Assembly (NCBI GenBank): GCA_025201365.1
Contig: JAIXMF010000001.1
Coordinates: 2,976,001-3,040,000, forward strand
Source: Syncephalis plumigaleata
Lineage: Eukaryota; Zoopagomycota; Zoopagomycetes; Zoopagales; Piptocephalidaceae
Direction of reading: 5' to 3'
Length of the DNA stretch: 64,000 nt
Position numbers and translations under genes: made by a program. How positions within the stretch are numbered: the first letter of the stretch is position 1; every line of letters begins with the position of its first letter. The notes beneath the pieces are model-generated. The model did not search any database. It had not been told where the DNA came from and saw only the letters and a list, made by a program, of their open reading frames with translations. Of this stretch, positions 11,564 through 25,265 are shown piece by piece.

Positions 11564-13321
11564 CTACCGTTGTTGCATTTGATGCTCTAAATAGCGTGGA
11601 TATGTATTTTGATACATGAGCGTTACCACTTCCTCGCGTGCCTCGTTAAACACGGAAGCGTCATCTACCACTCTGATAGGCAGTGTAATAATACGACCAT
11701 GCGCGTCACGTTCACCGGTGAATTCCTTCATGAGTGCACGCCGCGTATTGCAACTAATATTGACCTCGTAGCGTGATCCGGGACAAATGAACATGTTGAA
11801 TATTTCGCGTAATTCTTGTTGTCGCTGATTGGCATCGTCAATTCGTTGTGCTACGCGTAAACGACAGCAGAATAGCACGTTCTCCGCGGTGAAATCCTTC
11901 GAAGCAAACCGATAGAATTGCTGCAACATTTGTCGATCAGATAGTAACACCTCGAAAGCACTTCGCGTGTGCACATGCATGGGTAGCCAGCGACCACCGC
12001 ATCTCAGTTCGCGATAAGCTCGTAGAGCAATATGACAAACGAGGAAATAATGCGCGATTGGCAAGGACGTTAGATAGATCATACCAAGCCACCAGGACTG
12101 CGCGGATGGCTGATGATGTGTCGTTGTAATGACGATGACCACATTGGCAACGAGTAGCAAACCCGATATGGCAGCCATTGCAACGTTCGTTACTACGTGA
12201 TATTGATTGCGCAGCCTGATAAGCTTGTAAATAGGAATTGGTAATAGCACCATAATATAGCCGATGACCACGTAAGTGAGCGGTGTATACTCGATGCAGT
12301 AAGGATGTTTGCCACCATCATCGATGTCGTAGTGCAGGATTATCGGATAAGACTTGCACAATTGCAAGGTTAATGCCACAGTGGCGTGCATAGCAACGAT
12401 ACATAGAACGGGTAGTAGCATCTCGCTATCGGCGAACGCCATATGATACCTACTCCAGAATGAACGTGGCGCGGTTATCGACATTGATAGTAGGGTGTGT
12501 GAGCGTTGTCGCATTGCAATTGGCCCGTCAATGTCGTCGGGTAGTCCCATTCGTTTGTGCGCTAGTTGCGCCTCGTCTTCCTTGCGGTACTTTTGATTAT
12601 GAAACGATGATTCATCATGTGACATTTTAGTCATGGCGGGTTTAGTAAAACCATGGCAACTATCATTACCATGAAAGCTGACCTGATCCACAGGTGAATG
12701 AATTCGACGGAAACTACTGCGTCGCATTTCATGTTGTTGTTGCTGCTGCTGATGTTGCTGTCGCATACGATATCTACGTCGATATTTCGATAATAATAGC
12801 CAAAACTTTAGTTTATCAATAGAGTAGCCAAGTACGAAGCAGTCCTTTACGGGGTTTGTACGCTCGTCCAGATTAGGCAGTTCACCCGAGCCGTCCAAAT
12901 CAACGCCGCTAATGTCGTTGGTCGTCTCGCAAACGGACACCATATGCATTAGGCGACCGGCCAACGCCAGTACCCATAGCGGGAAGCCGACCGACACAAG
13001 CCATAACTGAATGGTGCAGTGTGGCTCTTGCAGTCCAGTATGATGGAAAAGAGCCCAGATAAATAGAAGAAAATTCGCAACTGTGCACGCGGACGTCATT
13101 CTAGGACAACGATGCTGAATGGACGAGTAGCGACGATAATTCAAGAAGATAAGTAGGGTTGCCAGTAGGAATAGACCATAAACAATAGCAATGAGTATGA
13201 GTATTTTATGGGTGAGCAGATAGGGTACATGTTCGGCGGTTGTATGATCAATGACGGGATTGGCGGTATTAGAAGCGGACGATGCTGACCATGCCGAAGC
13301 ATCATGCTCAAGCACGGCCAT
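11564..13321 (-). CDS. 7TM receptor fused to an RGS domain
   Basis: A single uninterrupted frame of 585 residues. The N-terminal half has hydrophobic segments: TM1 (ILILIAIVYGLFLLATLLIF), TM2 (ACTVANFLLFIWALF) and TM3 (LWLVSVGFPLWVLALAG). A long polar loop with a Gln/His-rich stretch follows (about residues 145-290), then four more hydrophobic segments to about residue 440. The C-terminal 130 residues are an RGS domain beginning RSAFEVLLSDRQMLQQFYRF and continuing with SKDFTAENVLF, the usual first RGS helices. RGS domains speed GTP hydrolysis by G-alpha. 7TM-RGS hybrids are known in fungi (GprK-like) and plants (RGS1). The protein is therefore expected at the plasma membrane, dampening the pathway that the receptors at 1-7.9 kb would activate. 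The closest ATG to the hydrophobic part was taken; nothing upstream is in frame. Confidence 0.88.
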   Translation of the reverse strand: MAVLEHDASAWSASSASNTANPVIDHTTAEHVPYLLTHKILILIAIVYGLFLLATLLIFLNYRRYSSIQHRCPRMTSACTVANFLLFIWALFHHTGLQEPHCTIQLWLVSVGFPLWVLALAGRLMHMVSVCETTNDISGVDLDGSGELPNLDERTNPVKDCFVLGYSIDKLKFWLLLSKYRRRYRMRQQHQQQQQQHEMRRSSFRRIHSPVDQVSFHGNDSCHGFTKPAMTKMSHDESSFHNQKYRKEDEAQLAHKRMGLPDDIDGPIAMRQRSHTLLSMSITAPRSFWSRYHMAFADSEMLLPVLCIVAMHATVALTLQLCKSYPIILHYDIDDGGKHPYCIEYTPLTYVVIGYIMVLLPIPIYKLIRLRNQYHVVTNVAMAAISGLLLVANVVIVITTTHHQPSAQSWWLGMIYLTSLPIAHYFLVCHIALRAYRELRCGGRWLPMHVHTRSAFEVLLSDRQMLQQFYRFASKDFTAENVLFCCRLRVAQRIDDANQRQQELREIFNMFICPGSRYEVNISCNTRRALMKEFTGERDAHGRIITLPIRVVDDASVFNEAREEVVTLMYQNTYPRYLEHQMQQR

Positions 13322-13456
13322 GGTTGTCGTATAGAATAAGAAGTGATGTATAAATAATCAATATACTTTCTTTTTCTTCTTTATTAACGCTGTACTACTA
13401 TTTCATTCGATAGTTATGCTACCTGACAATGCATATGTGAGTAAATGTGATATGTG

Positions 13457-13460
<4 letters not shown>

Positions 13461-13499
<39 letters not shown>
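13461..13499. repeat. GT dinucleotide microsatellite
   Basis: About 19 tandem GT units about 140 bases upstream of the 7TM-RGS start codon. It is likely to be length-variable between strains. Confidence 0.9.
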
Positions 13500-13500
<1 letters not shown>

Positions 13501-14718
13501 CTCGCGCAGTCATAAAATCATAAAGGCCAGCATGAAGAAATATGATGTTTAGTTTGACGATAACAATAGAATTTCATGAACGCATCAATGGAATAACTGG
13601 TTAAATAAATAAAAACACACTAGTATGATCAGTGGAATATCATCAAGAAGAGCGGAAAGGAATGATAAGAATAATTGAAAACGCGACAAAGGACTGGGAT
13701 ATTGGAGCGAAGACAACGACAACAACGAGGACAACGACAATAGCTAAAAGTGTAAACTAAGTATTGATACTACGAGTACAATATGCCGCTTTTTTGTAGT
13801 TCACTCAGTCCTCATGTAGTGAAACAGGATGGAATTGTTCCGTGGTGGTGGTGGTGGTGGTGGTATGGCACAATCACATGGAATGGGGCGAACAATTGTC
13901 GAGAACTTCTTAGGACACGGTTCCGTGTTACATGCGTTGCTCGTATTTCCCTGTTTCTTTTTCATTATAGCATTACCTGTTTCTTCTAAATGGGATGAGG
14001 CGTAAAGGAAAAGGCGTAGTCTCGTGTACGTGCGTGTATGTGTGCTTGTGTGTGTATGGGAATTATTCACCATTTTGTTGATAAACTTTTGACATATTTA
14101 TGTAAATTGATCAAATGTACATGTAGTACACGCAACTATTATCTATAGAATAAGATGAGGATCTAGTATACATAGATATATGGATATGAATGAATAGATG
14201 AGTAGTAGTAGTAGTAGAGGGTAACAACGTTACCATTTACTGATACAATGCTTTAGTCAATACGGGTTCATGTAAAACAAAGTGGAAAAGGACTGTAGTA
14301 TACAGTAGCAGAAATATACTTATGCATTACATGCTAAGCCGAGACTTCAATTGACATGAGTTATGAATATGCTTGTCTATAGTCATATTCAATGTTGAAT
14401 GAATGAAGAAAAGGCTAATCAGGTAAGGCAGGCAGGCAGGCAGGCAGGCAGAAAGACGAATCATAGCACAAGGCTTATGATGGGCAAGTTCAAGTAGGGC
14501 AATGCCATGCTGATGGATACCCGTGCAATTGCTTGTTTTTTTCTCTTTACAAATGCCTACCGAATAAACAAGTCGTGTGATTTCTTCTTAACATAAAGTG
14601 ATAAAGTGAGGATCACATAGACGTCATTATTAATAATCATGGTCAATGTAACATGTCGTGTTCATAACAGGATATATATAGAATGAATAATGAATAATTT
14701 ACTCAAAATGTCGATCTA
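13500..14718. other. Intergenic DNA upstream of the 7TM-RGS gene
   Basis: AT-rich sequence with a GTG run (13846-13864), a TAG repeat (14202-14216) and a GGCA repeat (14428-14450). Short open frames here are repeat translations, and I see no gene. Confidence 0.6.
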
Positions 14719-15810
14719 CAGGCTTTTTCCATCCAATTTGCGCAGTTAGCCTTCTGTTTTTATGAATAAATAATAGTAATGTTAACACTTACAATTACCC
14801 TGTATTTTGGGGTGTAAGATAGCGATAACTATCACGGATGTATTGTTTCCTGTTGTTTGGTTCCTCGATGTCCTTGTCCTCCTTGATCTTGAATGATTGG
14901 AAGCAATGACACTTGGATGAGGGTGTGTTGGAACATCGGTTCCACTAGGAAGGCAGTTGGTGATTTGAATGAAATCCAGACGAGCAACCATAACCCCGAT
15001 TCCACAATTGATACTCGAATCCTTTAACTTGCATGTCCTCTTAATCATTGTTTCGATGTGTGCATCTAATAGAATAATGAGTTAGTATACTGTAATAAAT
15101 ATCAAAGTGTAATGAGGTATACTTACCGTAAGGGATCATGACAAGTAGTAGGACACTTTCTCATTGATAGTGTGGGAGCTATGGTTGCTCGATTTGCTCA
15201 AGCACAATGTGTAGGCGATATACGATAAGGTAGTGTGAGTAGAGTGTAATAGGGACGATTGAACTGGAAGGTGAAGATAAGTTTATTCAATTCGTACAAA
15301 ATAGGACCCATATTTATAGTGGATAATGTAACATTATTCAATATTGAAACTATGGTGAGTGTTGAAGGGACATGGCTGTAATACTAACATAGACACCAAT
15401 CTCATGATGCAGGAGTGACAGGTGGTAATAATGAGCAATAAGAAGCGCATCTCAGAAAGGATTACGTCTGCCCATAGATACATTTCATCAAAGTGTTGCT
15501 ATCTTCAGATGTTCAAGAAATGAAGGATCAGTGCAACAACGAGGAACTAAGCAACAAGAAATAACTTATCCGTAATTGGTATCACTTTGCATTCAAGGTA
15601 TGTAAGTTCTATCAACGTGTCTATTATTATGTACCACTAATTGTAATATATGATATCATGATCATTAACATCTCACTCAACTGCTAGGGCAATGACAACT
15701 ACTCAATAATAATAGCAATGCGATGATGATGTTAACTATTGTGTATAACTATTGATTAATAAACTGCAAATGTTAAAGGATAAATGCGCAAATTGGATGG
15801 AAAAACACTG
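14719..15810. mobile_element. Non-autonomous TA-flanked inverted-repeat DNA transposon (Tc1/mariner-like ends), copy 1
   Basis: The element starts CAGGCTTTTTCC and ends GGAAAAACACTG, each bordered by TA, the target duplication used by Tc1/mariner elements. The outer 26 or so bases form a near-perfect terminal inverted repeat (TTTTCCATCCAATTTGCGCA and its complement). The similarity continues inward: a segment read on the minus strand near 14800-14900 resembles the plus strand near 15500-15600, so the element is a diverged foldback. No transposase motif (DD34D/E) is visible, so it probably depended on another element. Both its ends resemble those of the larger copy at 44292-46736. A minus-strand frame of 88 residues at 14782-15048 overlaps the arm and is poorly conserved between copies. 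Confidence 0.75.
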
Positions 15811-15890
15811 TATTTTAATGCTTAAATAAATGATATGCTAAAAGAACAGAAACTGGTTAAATCAATAAAGTATTGCTTGTAGGTATCGCG

Positions 15891-16568
15891 CTAGACTACA
15901 ACAGCTATTATACATAAAAGCAGCTCGGCCGCGTAGACCGGCGGTGTAAAGAATAGCATCATAGCTGTGTTGGCACCAATTTGTAGCGCAGTTATCACGC
16001 ATAAAAGAATGGCATAACGCTGTCGCGGCTTACGCATTTCAGTCGTGTCTTTAAATGCTATAACCAGTTGGATGATGGCGATTAGTAGAACAAGTATGCT
16101 AACAGCGAATAGTCCAATGTAACCGATCTGAAATAGAATTGGATTGAACGTACGACTGAGCCAGAAACTGAACGCCGTAAACGCGAATCCTAACAGCAAT
16201 ACCTGGCATACCACCAGACCACTCACCAAGTATCTACTGCATTGGCGTTGATGTTTATCAAGGGCAACAGCCCAGCGTAACAACATTTGAATGGTGGCGG
16301 TCATGATAAACCCAGTGCCAAGTACGCCGAAATCAATGCCATTAAGCTCGGCTAAAGCGATACCGAAATGGGCTGCATAGGCTAGCATGCCGAACGTGAA
16401 GAAGATACAATGCACGTATCTCGTTTGTCGATGTCGCCACAAGTGTGCCGAACCAATAAGCGAGCTAACAATAATTAATGCAACACAGACCTCGTCCAAC
16501 TCTTGGGCAAGGTTGTAATAGGGCAATGCCCGTTGTTCGGGTTCATGACGTGTCCAAGAAGTCAACAT
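15891..16568 (-). CDS. Polytopic membrane protein of unknown family
   Basis: A single exon of 225 residues. About seven hydrophobic stretches are visible: VCVALIIVSSLIGSAHLW, CIFFTFGMLAYAAHFGIALA, GVLGTGFIMTATIQMLL, YLVSGLVVCQVLLLGFAFTA, IGYIGLFAVSILVLLIAII, YAILLCVITALQIGANTAMM and AAELLLCIIAVVV, which ends at the stop. Short basic loops (WRHRQTR, DKHQRQ, EMRKPRQR) lie between them. The size and spacing recall small 7TM orphan proteins of fungi, but I recognise no signature motif. The copia element sits 420 bases upstream of its start codon and a TA-flanked transposon lies 80 bases past its stop, so the gene is an island between mobile elements. Confidence 0.65.
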   Translation of the reverse strand: MLTSWTRHEPEQRALPYYNLAQELDEVCVALIIVSSLIGSAHLWRHRQTRYVHCIFFTFGMLAYAAHFGIALAELNGIDFGVLGTGFIMTATIQMLLRWAVALDKHQRQCSRYLVSGLVVCQVLLLGFAFTAFSFWLSRTFNPILFQIGYIGLFAVSILVLLIAIIQLVIAFKDTTEMRKPRQRYAILLCVITALQIGANTAMMLFFTPPVYAAELLLCIIAVVV

Positions 16569-16987
16569 GAATACAGAATTGCTAATATAAATATATAAAT
16601 ATATATGCTAAAACACAAATGCAAGAATAGAATAAGAGAGAAAGAGAGAAAGAGAAAGGAAGCGTTTAATATCTAGCAGTTCCTATTGTATGGAATTGAA
16701 TCGCAAAGGTATCGCATACTACTTCCATATGGAATGACATTATCATTAATCTACCATGTCAAACAAGTTTTTTTATTAAATGCATGCCATTGTTGTTCAA
16801 TTTCATATGATTATCTATCTACATATTAATAGATATAGATTCATTATTTCTATTTTTAATGATTAATACTACTACGCTACATCTATTGACTGTTAAGCTA
16901 CATTGACGATAACGACGATCTTCTTGGTCGGCAAATGAAATGCAAAGATGCTCATCCGCGTACATGATAATCTCCCTCAATCATTTC

Positions 16988-17196
16988 TGTTGGAATTCAT
17001 AATTCCCAATGATTGTCGTTGTGCAAATCTTTATTATATGAGATCTTATTTTACATAATTAAGATCTACATCACATACCAGCAAATATAAGATGTGCTTC
17101 GCACATCTTACTACGCGTATAAATAATTGCGTAGTATTACGACACATTAAATAAAAATCAAGTCTTCACACTATTATCTCCGCCTCAATTTTAACA
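16988..17196 (+). repeat. 5' LTR of copia element
   Basis: 209 bases beginning TGTTGGAATT and ending TTTTAACA, so it has the usual TG...CA ends. It is preceded by ATTTC, which recurs after the 3' LTR. A short hairpin-like motif (AAGATGTGCTTCGCACATCTT region) lies in its middle. Confidence 0.95.
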
Positions 17197-20100
17197 GATT
17201 AAGAGTCTCAGAGGCTCTCGCTAATCAAGTGTCATTTTATTCTACTTTCAAAACAAAAACTTACTCAATATGAGTTCATCTCTAAACACCGTCCAAACAC
17301 TCGACGGCACAAACTATCGTAACTGGAGGATTCAGATAAAGGGTCTCTTACTCAACCAAGGAATGTACGAAATTACATCCGAAGATCCGCCAGAATCTGA
17401 AGACACACAATGGTTCAAGCAAGACGAAAAGGCCAGATCGATTATACTAGTTACCTTGTCAAATAAACTACAGATCCAGATGGAATCATGCCCTACAGCC
17501 AAGATTATGCTCCAGAAATTGCATGAACTTCATCAGCCCAAAGGTCATTCGGCTGCTATCCATCTACGCAGGCAACTACTCAACATGAGGAAAGACGCCT
17601 CGAAATCTTGCTCAGATTTCATTCATGAGATCACGTTGATAAAAGACCAATTGGCAGAAACCAGCGCCCCTGCGTCAGATGCAGAAATTATTGCTTTCCT
17701 ATTTTCAAGCCTACCCCGCGAATACCATCCCCTAATTGTGAACATGGGAGCGAATCTTAATACACTAACGCTCGAGGACGTCCAAAGGCAAATCATTCAT
17801 GAGGAGCCGAATGTGCTGATGCACGCAAATCGGTTGGAAGATACTGCATTACGCGTATCAGAGGAACAAGCGCCAAGGAAAAGAATGCGACCGACGTGTA
17901 CCTACTGCCACAAATCTGGACATACAGAGGACGAATGTTACAAGAAGATAGGATATCCAAATAGAAAACACATTGATAAACCTTCTACCACGTACCTACT
18001 TGCATCCAACACCTCACCATCCTCGGTAGACAAACATCTATTAGGAACTTGGGTAGTCGACAGTGGTGCAACCCAGCACCAATGCAGCAACAAGGACTGG
18101 TTTACCAACTATCAAGCTATTACGCCAAAAACCGTCTATGCTGCAAATGACTCAACGATGGCTGCCATTGGGATAGGAACCATAGAAGGATACATCTTTC
18201 ACCAGCGTGACTACGTACATGTAAAATTCCAAGATGTGTTACACATTCCTACCTTGACCTACAATTTACTGTCTGTACGAAAGCTCCTATCGTTGAACTT
18301 TTCCGTATTCTTCACTAGAGACAATAATTGTACGATAAAGGCTCCAGATAACACCATCATCGGTCAAGCCCACCTCAGTAGCAACCTATTCCTATTAAGT
18401 TTTTCACATTCACGCGAGGTCTCGCTCGCTTCAACGTCGATCAATGCATCCTCCGATATTTGGCATCAACGCCTTGGTCATCTCAATTATGCTTCTTTAA
18501 TGTTACTCAAGAGCAACGGACTAGTCAACAACTTAGCGGTTAATGGGAAATTGACACAACACTCACACTGCACCTCTTGTATACACGGGAAGCAGCATCG
18601 TGTCAAAATACCAAAATCAACGGCTACACCTCGGTCAACGGAACGACTAATGCTAATCCACACCGACATTTGTGGCCCAATGTCCGTAGCCAGTCATGGA
18701 GGGGCAAGGTATTTTGTTATCTTCGTCGATGATTTCTCGAGAAAGATCTGGGTCGATTTCTTAAGTGGCAAGGATCAATTCTTGGAGAAGTTAAAAATTT
18801 TCAAAAGCATGGTTGAAAATCAGTCTGGAATGAAGATCAAAGCGTTGAGATCAGACAACGGAAGAGAATTTGCCGCATCATATGTGCAATCCTTCTTGTG
18901 AGAGAGAGGTATAATCTGGCAATCATCTGCACCTTATACGCCAGAACAGAATGGAGTGTCAGAAAGAAATATCCGAACGATAACTGAACGGGCACGCACC
19001 ATGCTACACGCGGCTGGACTTGACACCTCATTCTGGGCGGAAGCAGTCAACACTGCAGCCCACACGTGTAATCTATCACCAAGCAGTGGAACTGGCAATC
19101 GTATCCCAGATTCCCTTTGGTTCAACACCACACCATCGGTATCTCACCTCCGTGTCTTTGGCTGTCTGGCCTATGCCCTACATCATGGAAATCGTACAAA
19201 ATTCGACTCCAAAAGCAGAGAATGCATCTTTATTGGCTATTACGACGGCAGCAAAGCATACAGGCTATACGACCAAAATTCTAACAAGGTCGTAAAAACG
19301 CGGGACGTCGAATTCGTGGAGAATGCGTTCCCTTCAAAGCAACGCGCATCGATTAACACCCCATGTAACACCGGTCAAGGTCCTACGATCTTCTTTACCA
19401 CTACCAGTCAGAGTGAACCACCAAGTTCTCCTCCCACAGTATCCAGGCCAGATGAACCGTTGCCCTCGCAATGTAACCGTGATACTCAATCAAGCCCATC
19501 TCCTTTGGTATCCGCGCCAGACGATTCATGGTCATTAGAACATAGTAGTACGCCACTTCCTACCACTCCCGAAACAAGCGCATTACAATCAGAATCACCC
19601 ACACAAGATATGTATACACCAATCACTGACAACGATCACACATCACCTATATTCGACACTTCCAACGATACGGATGAGTCCGCAAGTGCTGTAGATGTTT
19701 CATCTGATGAATGCAGATCACTCCTGTCAGAAATAGTGGGTGATGAGCCAACAACAGTTAAGCAGGCATTATCTGGAGACAACGCCGACAAATGGATGGC
19801 GGCAATGCAAGATGAATTAAAAAGCTTGCACGATAATGGCACCTGGCAGCTCACTAGTCTACCCAAGGGACGAAAGGCCATCGGATCTAAATGGGTGTTC
19901 AAGGTGAAGCGAGATGAGCATGGCAACATCGAGCGATACAAAGCACGATTGGTAGCACAAGGTTTCTCTCAGATCCATGGTATTGACTACCAGGAAACTT
20001 TTGCACCAGTAGTGCGATACTCCTCCATTCGAATTTTAATTGCTATTGCCACGCAATACGATTATCACATACATCAAATGGATGTGACTACAGCCTATTT

Positions 20101-21313
20101 AAATGGCAACTTAGATGAAGAGATTTACATGAAACAACCGGAAGGTTTTCAACGAGGTGACCATGTATGTCTGTTAAGAAAATCGCTCTATGGACTTAAA
20201 CAGTCAGGAAGAGCGTGGTATTCGGTTATCGATACCTTCTTGAGTACGCTAGGCTTCAAACGAAACGATGCCGATCATGGTGTCTATTCTAAGCATAGTG
20301 GTAACTCCATTATATTCATTGCCCTATACGTCGATGACCTCATAATCATTGGTGACTCAATGCCCTCGATCAATCAACTCAAAGCTGACCTGTCGTCCAG
20401 GTTCAGGATGAAAGATCTTGGTGACATTCATTACATACTTGGCATTCAAGTCAGTCGTGACAGAAAACGTGGCATCACTACGCTATCTCAGCGCAAATAT
20501 ATCGATGATGTACTAAATCGTTTCAATATGACTGATGCGAAGCCAGTAGGAGCACCGTTAGAAACAGGCATCAGACTTCAAAAGGGAGATAGCGTCATAG
20601 AAAAAGACGAATTAGAATACATGAAAAATGTACCTTATAGAAGTGCCATTGGCAGCTTAATCTATCTAGCAAACGCTACGAGACCTGATCTAGCGTTTAG
20701 CATAAGTCTGCTGAGCAGGTTTCTGTCTGACCCTAGACAAGTCCATTGGAATGCAGTAAAAAGAATAATGAGATATGTAAAACACACTGCTAATGTCATT
20801 TTGAAGTATACTAGAGATACCGGAAAAATCATAGGTTACTCAGATTCAGATTGGGCCAGTAGCTTGGACGATCGAAAATCCACAACTGGTTACGTCTTCG
20901 CCTACAACAAAACTGCTATTACCTGGAACAGCAAGAAACAACCAACGGTTGCGCTATCATCTACAGAAGCTGAATACATGGCCATAACGGAGGCTACCAA
21001 GGAATCTATGTGGCTAAATAACTTTATTATTGGATTACAGCTTCCAGACATACGACCGATCAACATTCAATGTGACAACCAAGGTTGCATCGCACTAGGC
21101 AGGAACCCGGTACAACACAAGAGGAGCAAGCATATAGATATCAAGCATCACTACGTGCGAGAGGCCACAAACAACAATTCCATCGAAATCAACTATTGCC
21201 CTACAGAGGAGAACGTCGCCGATATATTTACCAAAAGCTTGAGCAAACAAAGACATTCACTTCTAGCAGAGCTTCTTGGCTTAGAGGAATCCAAGCATCG
21301 CCCTGAGGAGGAG

Positions 21314-21522
21314 TGTTGGAATTCATAATTCCCAATGATTGTCGTTGTGCAAATCTTTATTATATGAGATCTTATTTTACATAATTAAGATCTACATCAC
21401 ATACCAGCAAATATAAGATGTGCTTCGCACATCTTACTACGCGTATAAATAATTGCGTAGTATTACGACACATTAAATAAAAATCAAGTCTTCACACTAT
21501 TATCTCCGCCTCAATTTTAACA
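21314..21522 (+). repeat. 3' LTR of copia element
   Basis: 209 bases, the same as the 5' LTR on inspection, followed directly by the target duplication ATTTC. It ends 211 bases upstream of the adenylosuccinate synthase start codon, with the same orientation, so its promoter or terminator signals could affect that gene. Confidence 0.95.
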
Positions 21523-21733
21523 ATTTCTAATATGATGATGAGTGCCGACTAGTTCCGACATTCATATCAAAAAAGATAGTGGCAGAAAAAAAGGATTGAA
21601 AAGTGATTTCTCATCTCGCATCGTCTATTTTAATCCAAGACAACCACGCGTTATCCTCGTCTTGTTTCTTCATTTATTCACTGTTTCCTATTCGACGTCC
21701 CTGTTATTTTTGACTTGTTTAGCGTGGCTTATC

Positions 21734-23606
<1,873 letters not shown>

Positions 23607-23946
23607 ATATACGGTAGATTGCATTAGTATTAGGATAATGATCAAAAGAACAAAAATGCTGCTTCACGTATCATTGATTACTTGTCGTATACTAAAATAA
23701 ATATTATACGATCATATACATAGAACACATGTAGTATATGATTAGACAAATGAAGCGTAATATAGCAGGAATGAGACATGTTAGTTTGCCGACTATTCTG
23801 CTCAAGGACACTTTTGCCTATTATGCTTGTCATATCAATTGATCAATGACATCAGTACGCATACCTCACATCACATCACTTGTATATCGTGTTTATTCGT
23901 TCCAGTTTGACAGCATTCCACATCGTAGTCTTCGTTGTTCAATAGG

Positions 23947-25056
23947 ATGGCGCAACAAAACACGCAGCCATTGCCGGCATTTCCCCTAGAGGACACGCGT
24001 CCTATTCCTAATTTCCGCAAGAATCCCTTTCGATCACTTATTAGCGCCAATACTGGTATGTTTCCAAAGTGGTTAAATACGTTCATTGTCTATAGCTTAC
24101 TAATGACCCACCGTATTTACAGCACACGCCTACCTAGTACTCTACAATGTACTCTCGTGTTTCGGCTGGCTATTTGTGCTTGGTATATTCTGTGGTTATG
24201 TGCAATCAGTTGGTATTAGCAAGGCATTATGGACGTCCTATGATGTCAATTGCAGCTGGGTTCAACTACTCACGTTGACTGCATGTTTAGAGGTAAGTCA
24301 TATATACATGTATGTATATATACGTCTATTAATCGTGTCCATTGATACGTATAGATTATTCATGCGGCTACTGGCAAGTGTTTGTAGACTACGATGCGTG
24401 TGTTGATAACATCGACTAACCTTCCTCCACCTCCACCTCCATCTTGCTTCATGATGTAGGCTTAGTTAAGGCGGGTGTGGCCACCACTGCCACGCAAACA
24501 CTCGTGCGTTTCCTCGTAGTGACATTGGTTAGTCGTCATCTTGCTGCGTCTGTCATACAGCATCATTGGTCCTACACCATCATGAGCATTACATGGTCTA
24601 TCTCGGAGATAGTGCGCTACCTGTACTATGTCTACAATGCAACGGATGCCGGTCCTCCACTAACACTTACATGGCTTCGGTAAGTAGTGGAATGAGGCAT
24701 GTGCGCGTAGATGATGATAATGATAACCATTCTTATTTGCAGATACTCTTTGTTCTACGTGCTATATCCTATTGGTGCATTTGGTGAAGCCATGCAAATC
24801 TACGTTGGTCTAGATTATATTAAACGTGACTATGGCATTGCTGCCTATGCTGTCGCCATTGGCATTCTAGTCTATTATCCATTTGGTAAGTGGAGTCTGG
24901 ACAATCTAGCATGTCGCTATTGTTATACGGATAGGCTTATGGACAATGTACAATCATATGCGGAAACAACGTAGACGATACCTCACGGCTGCCTATGAAA
25001 TGGAACGACGAGTACAGGAAGCAGTGGCAGCACATTATGCTCGTCAAAAGCAATAA
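23947..25056 (+). CDS. Very-long-chain (3R)-3-hydroxyacyl-CoA dehydratase, PHS1/HACD family
   Basis: Third step of very-long-chain fatty-acid elongation at the ER: dehydrates 3-hydroxyacyl-CoA to trans-2-enoyl-CoA. Six exons: 23947-24055, 24123-24292, 24355-24373, 24460-24679, 24743-24885 and 24935-25056, giving 260 residues. Motifs: LEIIHAATGLVKAG, WSISEIVRYLYYVYN (with the conserved Tyr and Glu of the active-site region) and YSLFYVLYPIGAFGE. A polar, basic C-terminus follows (YNHMRKQRRRY). About six hydrophobic segments fit the known topology. Exon 3 is only 19 bases long and its intron starts GCAAGT rather than GT; joining it restores the conserved LEIIHA.TGLV block exactly, so this GC-AG intron is well supported. 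The gene follows adenylosuccinate synthase on the same strand. Confidence 0.93.
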
Positions 25057-25265
25057 ACATGCTGCACAGGTCTGCTATTATTACTATTATTGTTATGATC
25101 ATGTCAGTATAGAATACATGCTTGCTATATGGCTTAGTAGAATGCTGTCACTTGTCATGACATTATGACTAGACTTGTTTATTTGATATATACAATGCTC
25201 ATATGATTGATATCAGAGAGTTGAAGTAGTAGTAGCAACAATATGGATTTAACTGATGCTTCCTC

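Larger units (their letters stand above)
16988..21522 (+). mobile_element. Ty1/copia LTR retrotransposon, young copy
   Basis: A 4.5 kb element bounded by two 209-base LTRs that look identical by eye and flanked by the 5-base target duplication ATTTC. The internal region (coding from about 17270 to 21328) shows the copia order: gag, a CCHC zinc knuckle (about 17900-17960), aspartic protease with a DSGAT motif (about 18060), integrase (about 18450-19150), reverse transcriptase with YVDD (about 20330) and RNase H (about 20830-21250). Integrase before reverse transcriptase defines copia rather than gypsy. A purine-rich tract precedes the 3' LTR. The element is nearly whole, with about one break in its coding region, and the matching LTRs mean a recent insertion. 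It sits between the orphan membrane protein gene and the adenylosuccinate synthase gene. Confidence 0.95.

Noticed and set aside
14782-15048. 88-residue minus-strand frame inside the first TA-flanked element
   Set aside because: The frame is not kept in the sibling element at 44 kb and shows no transposase motif.
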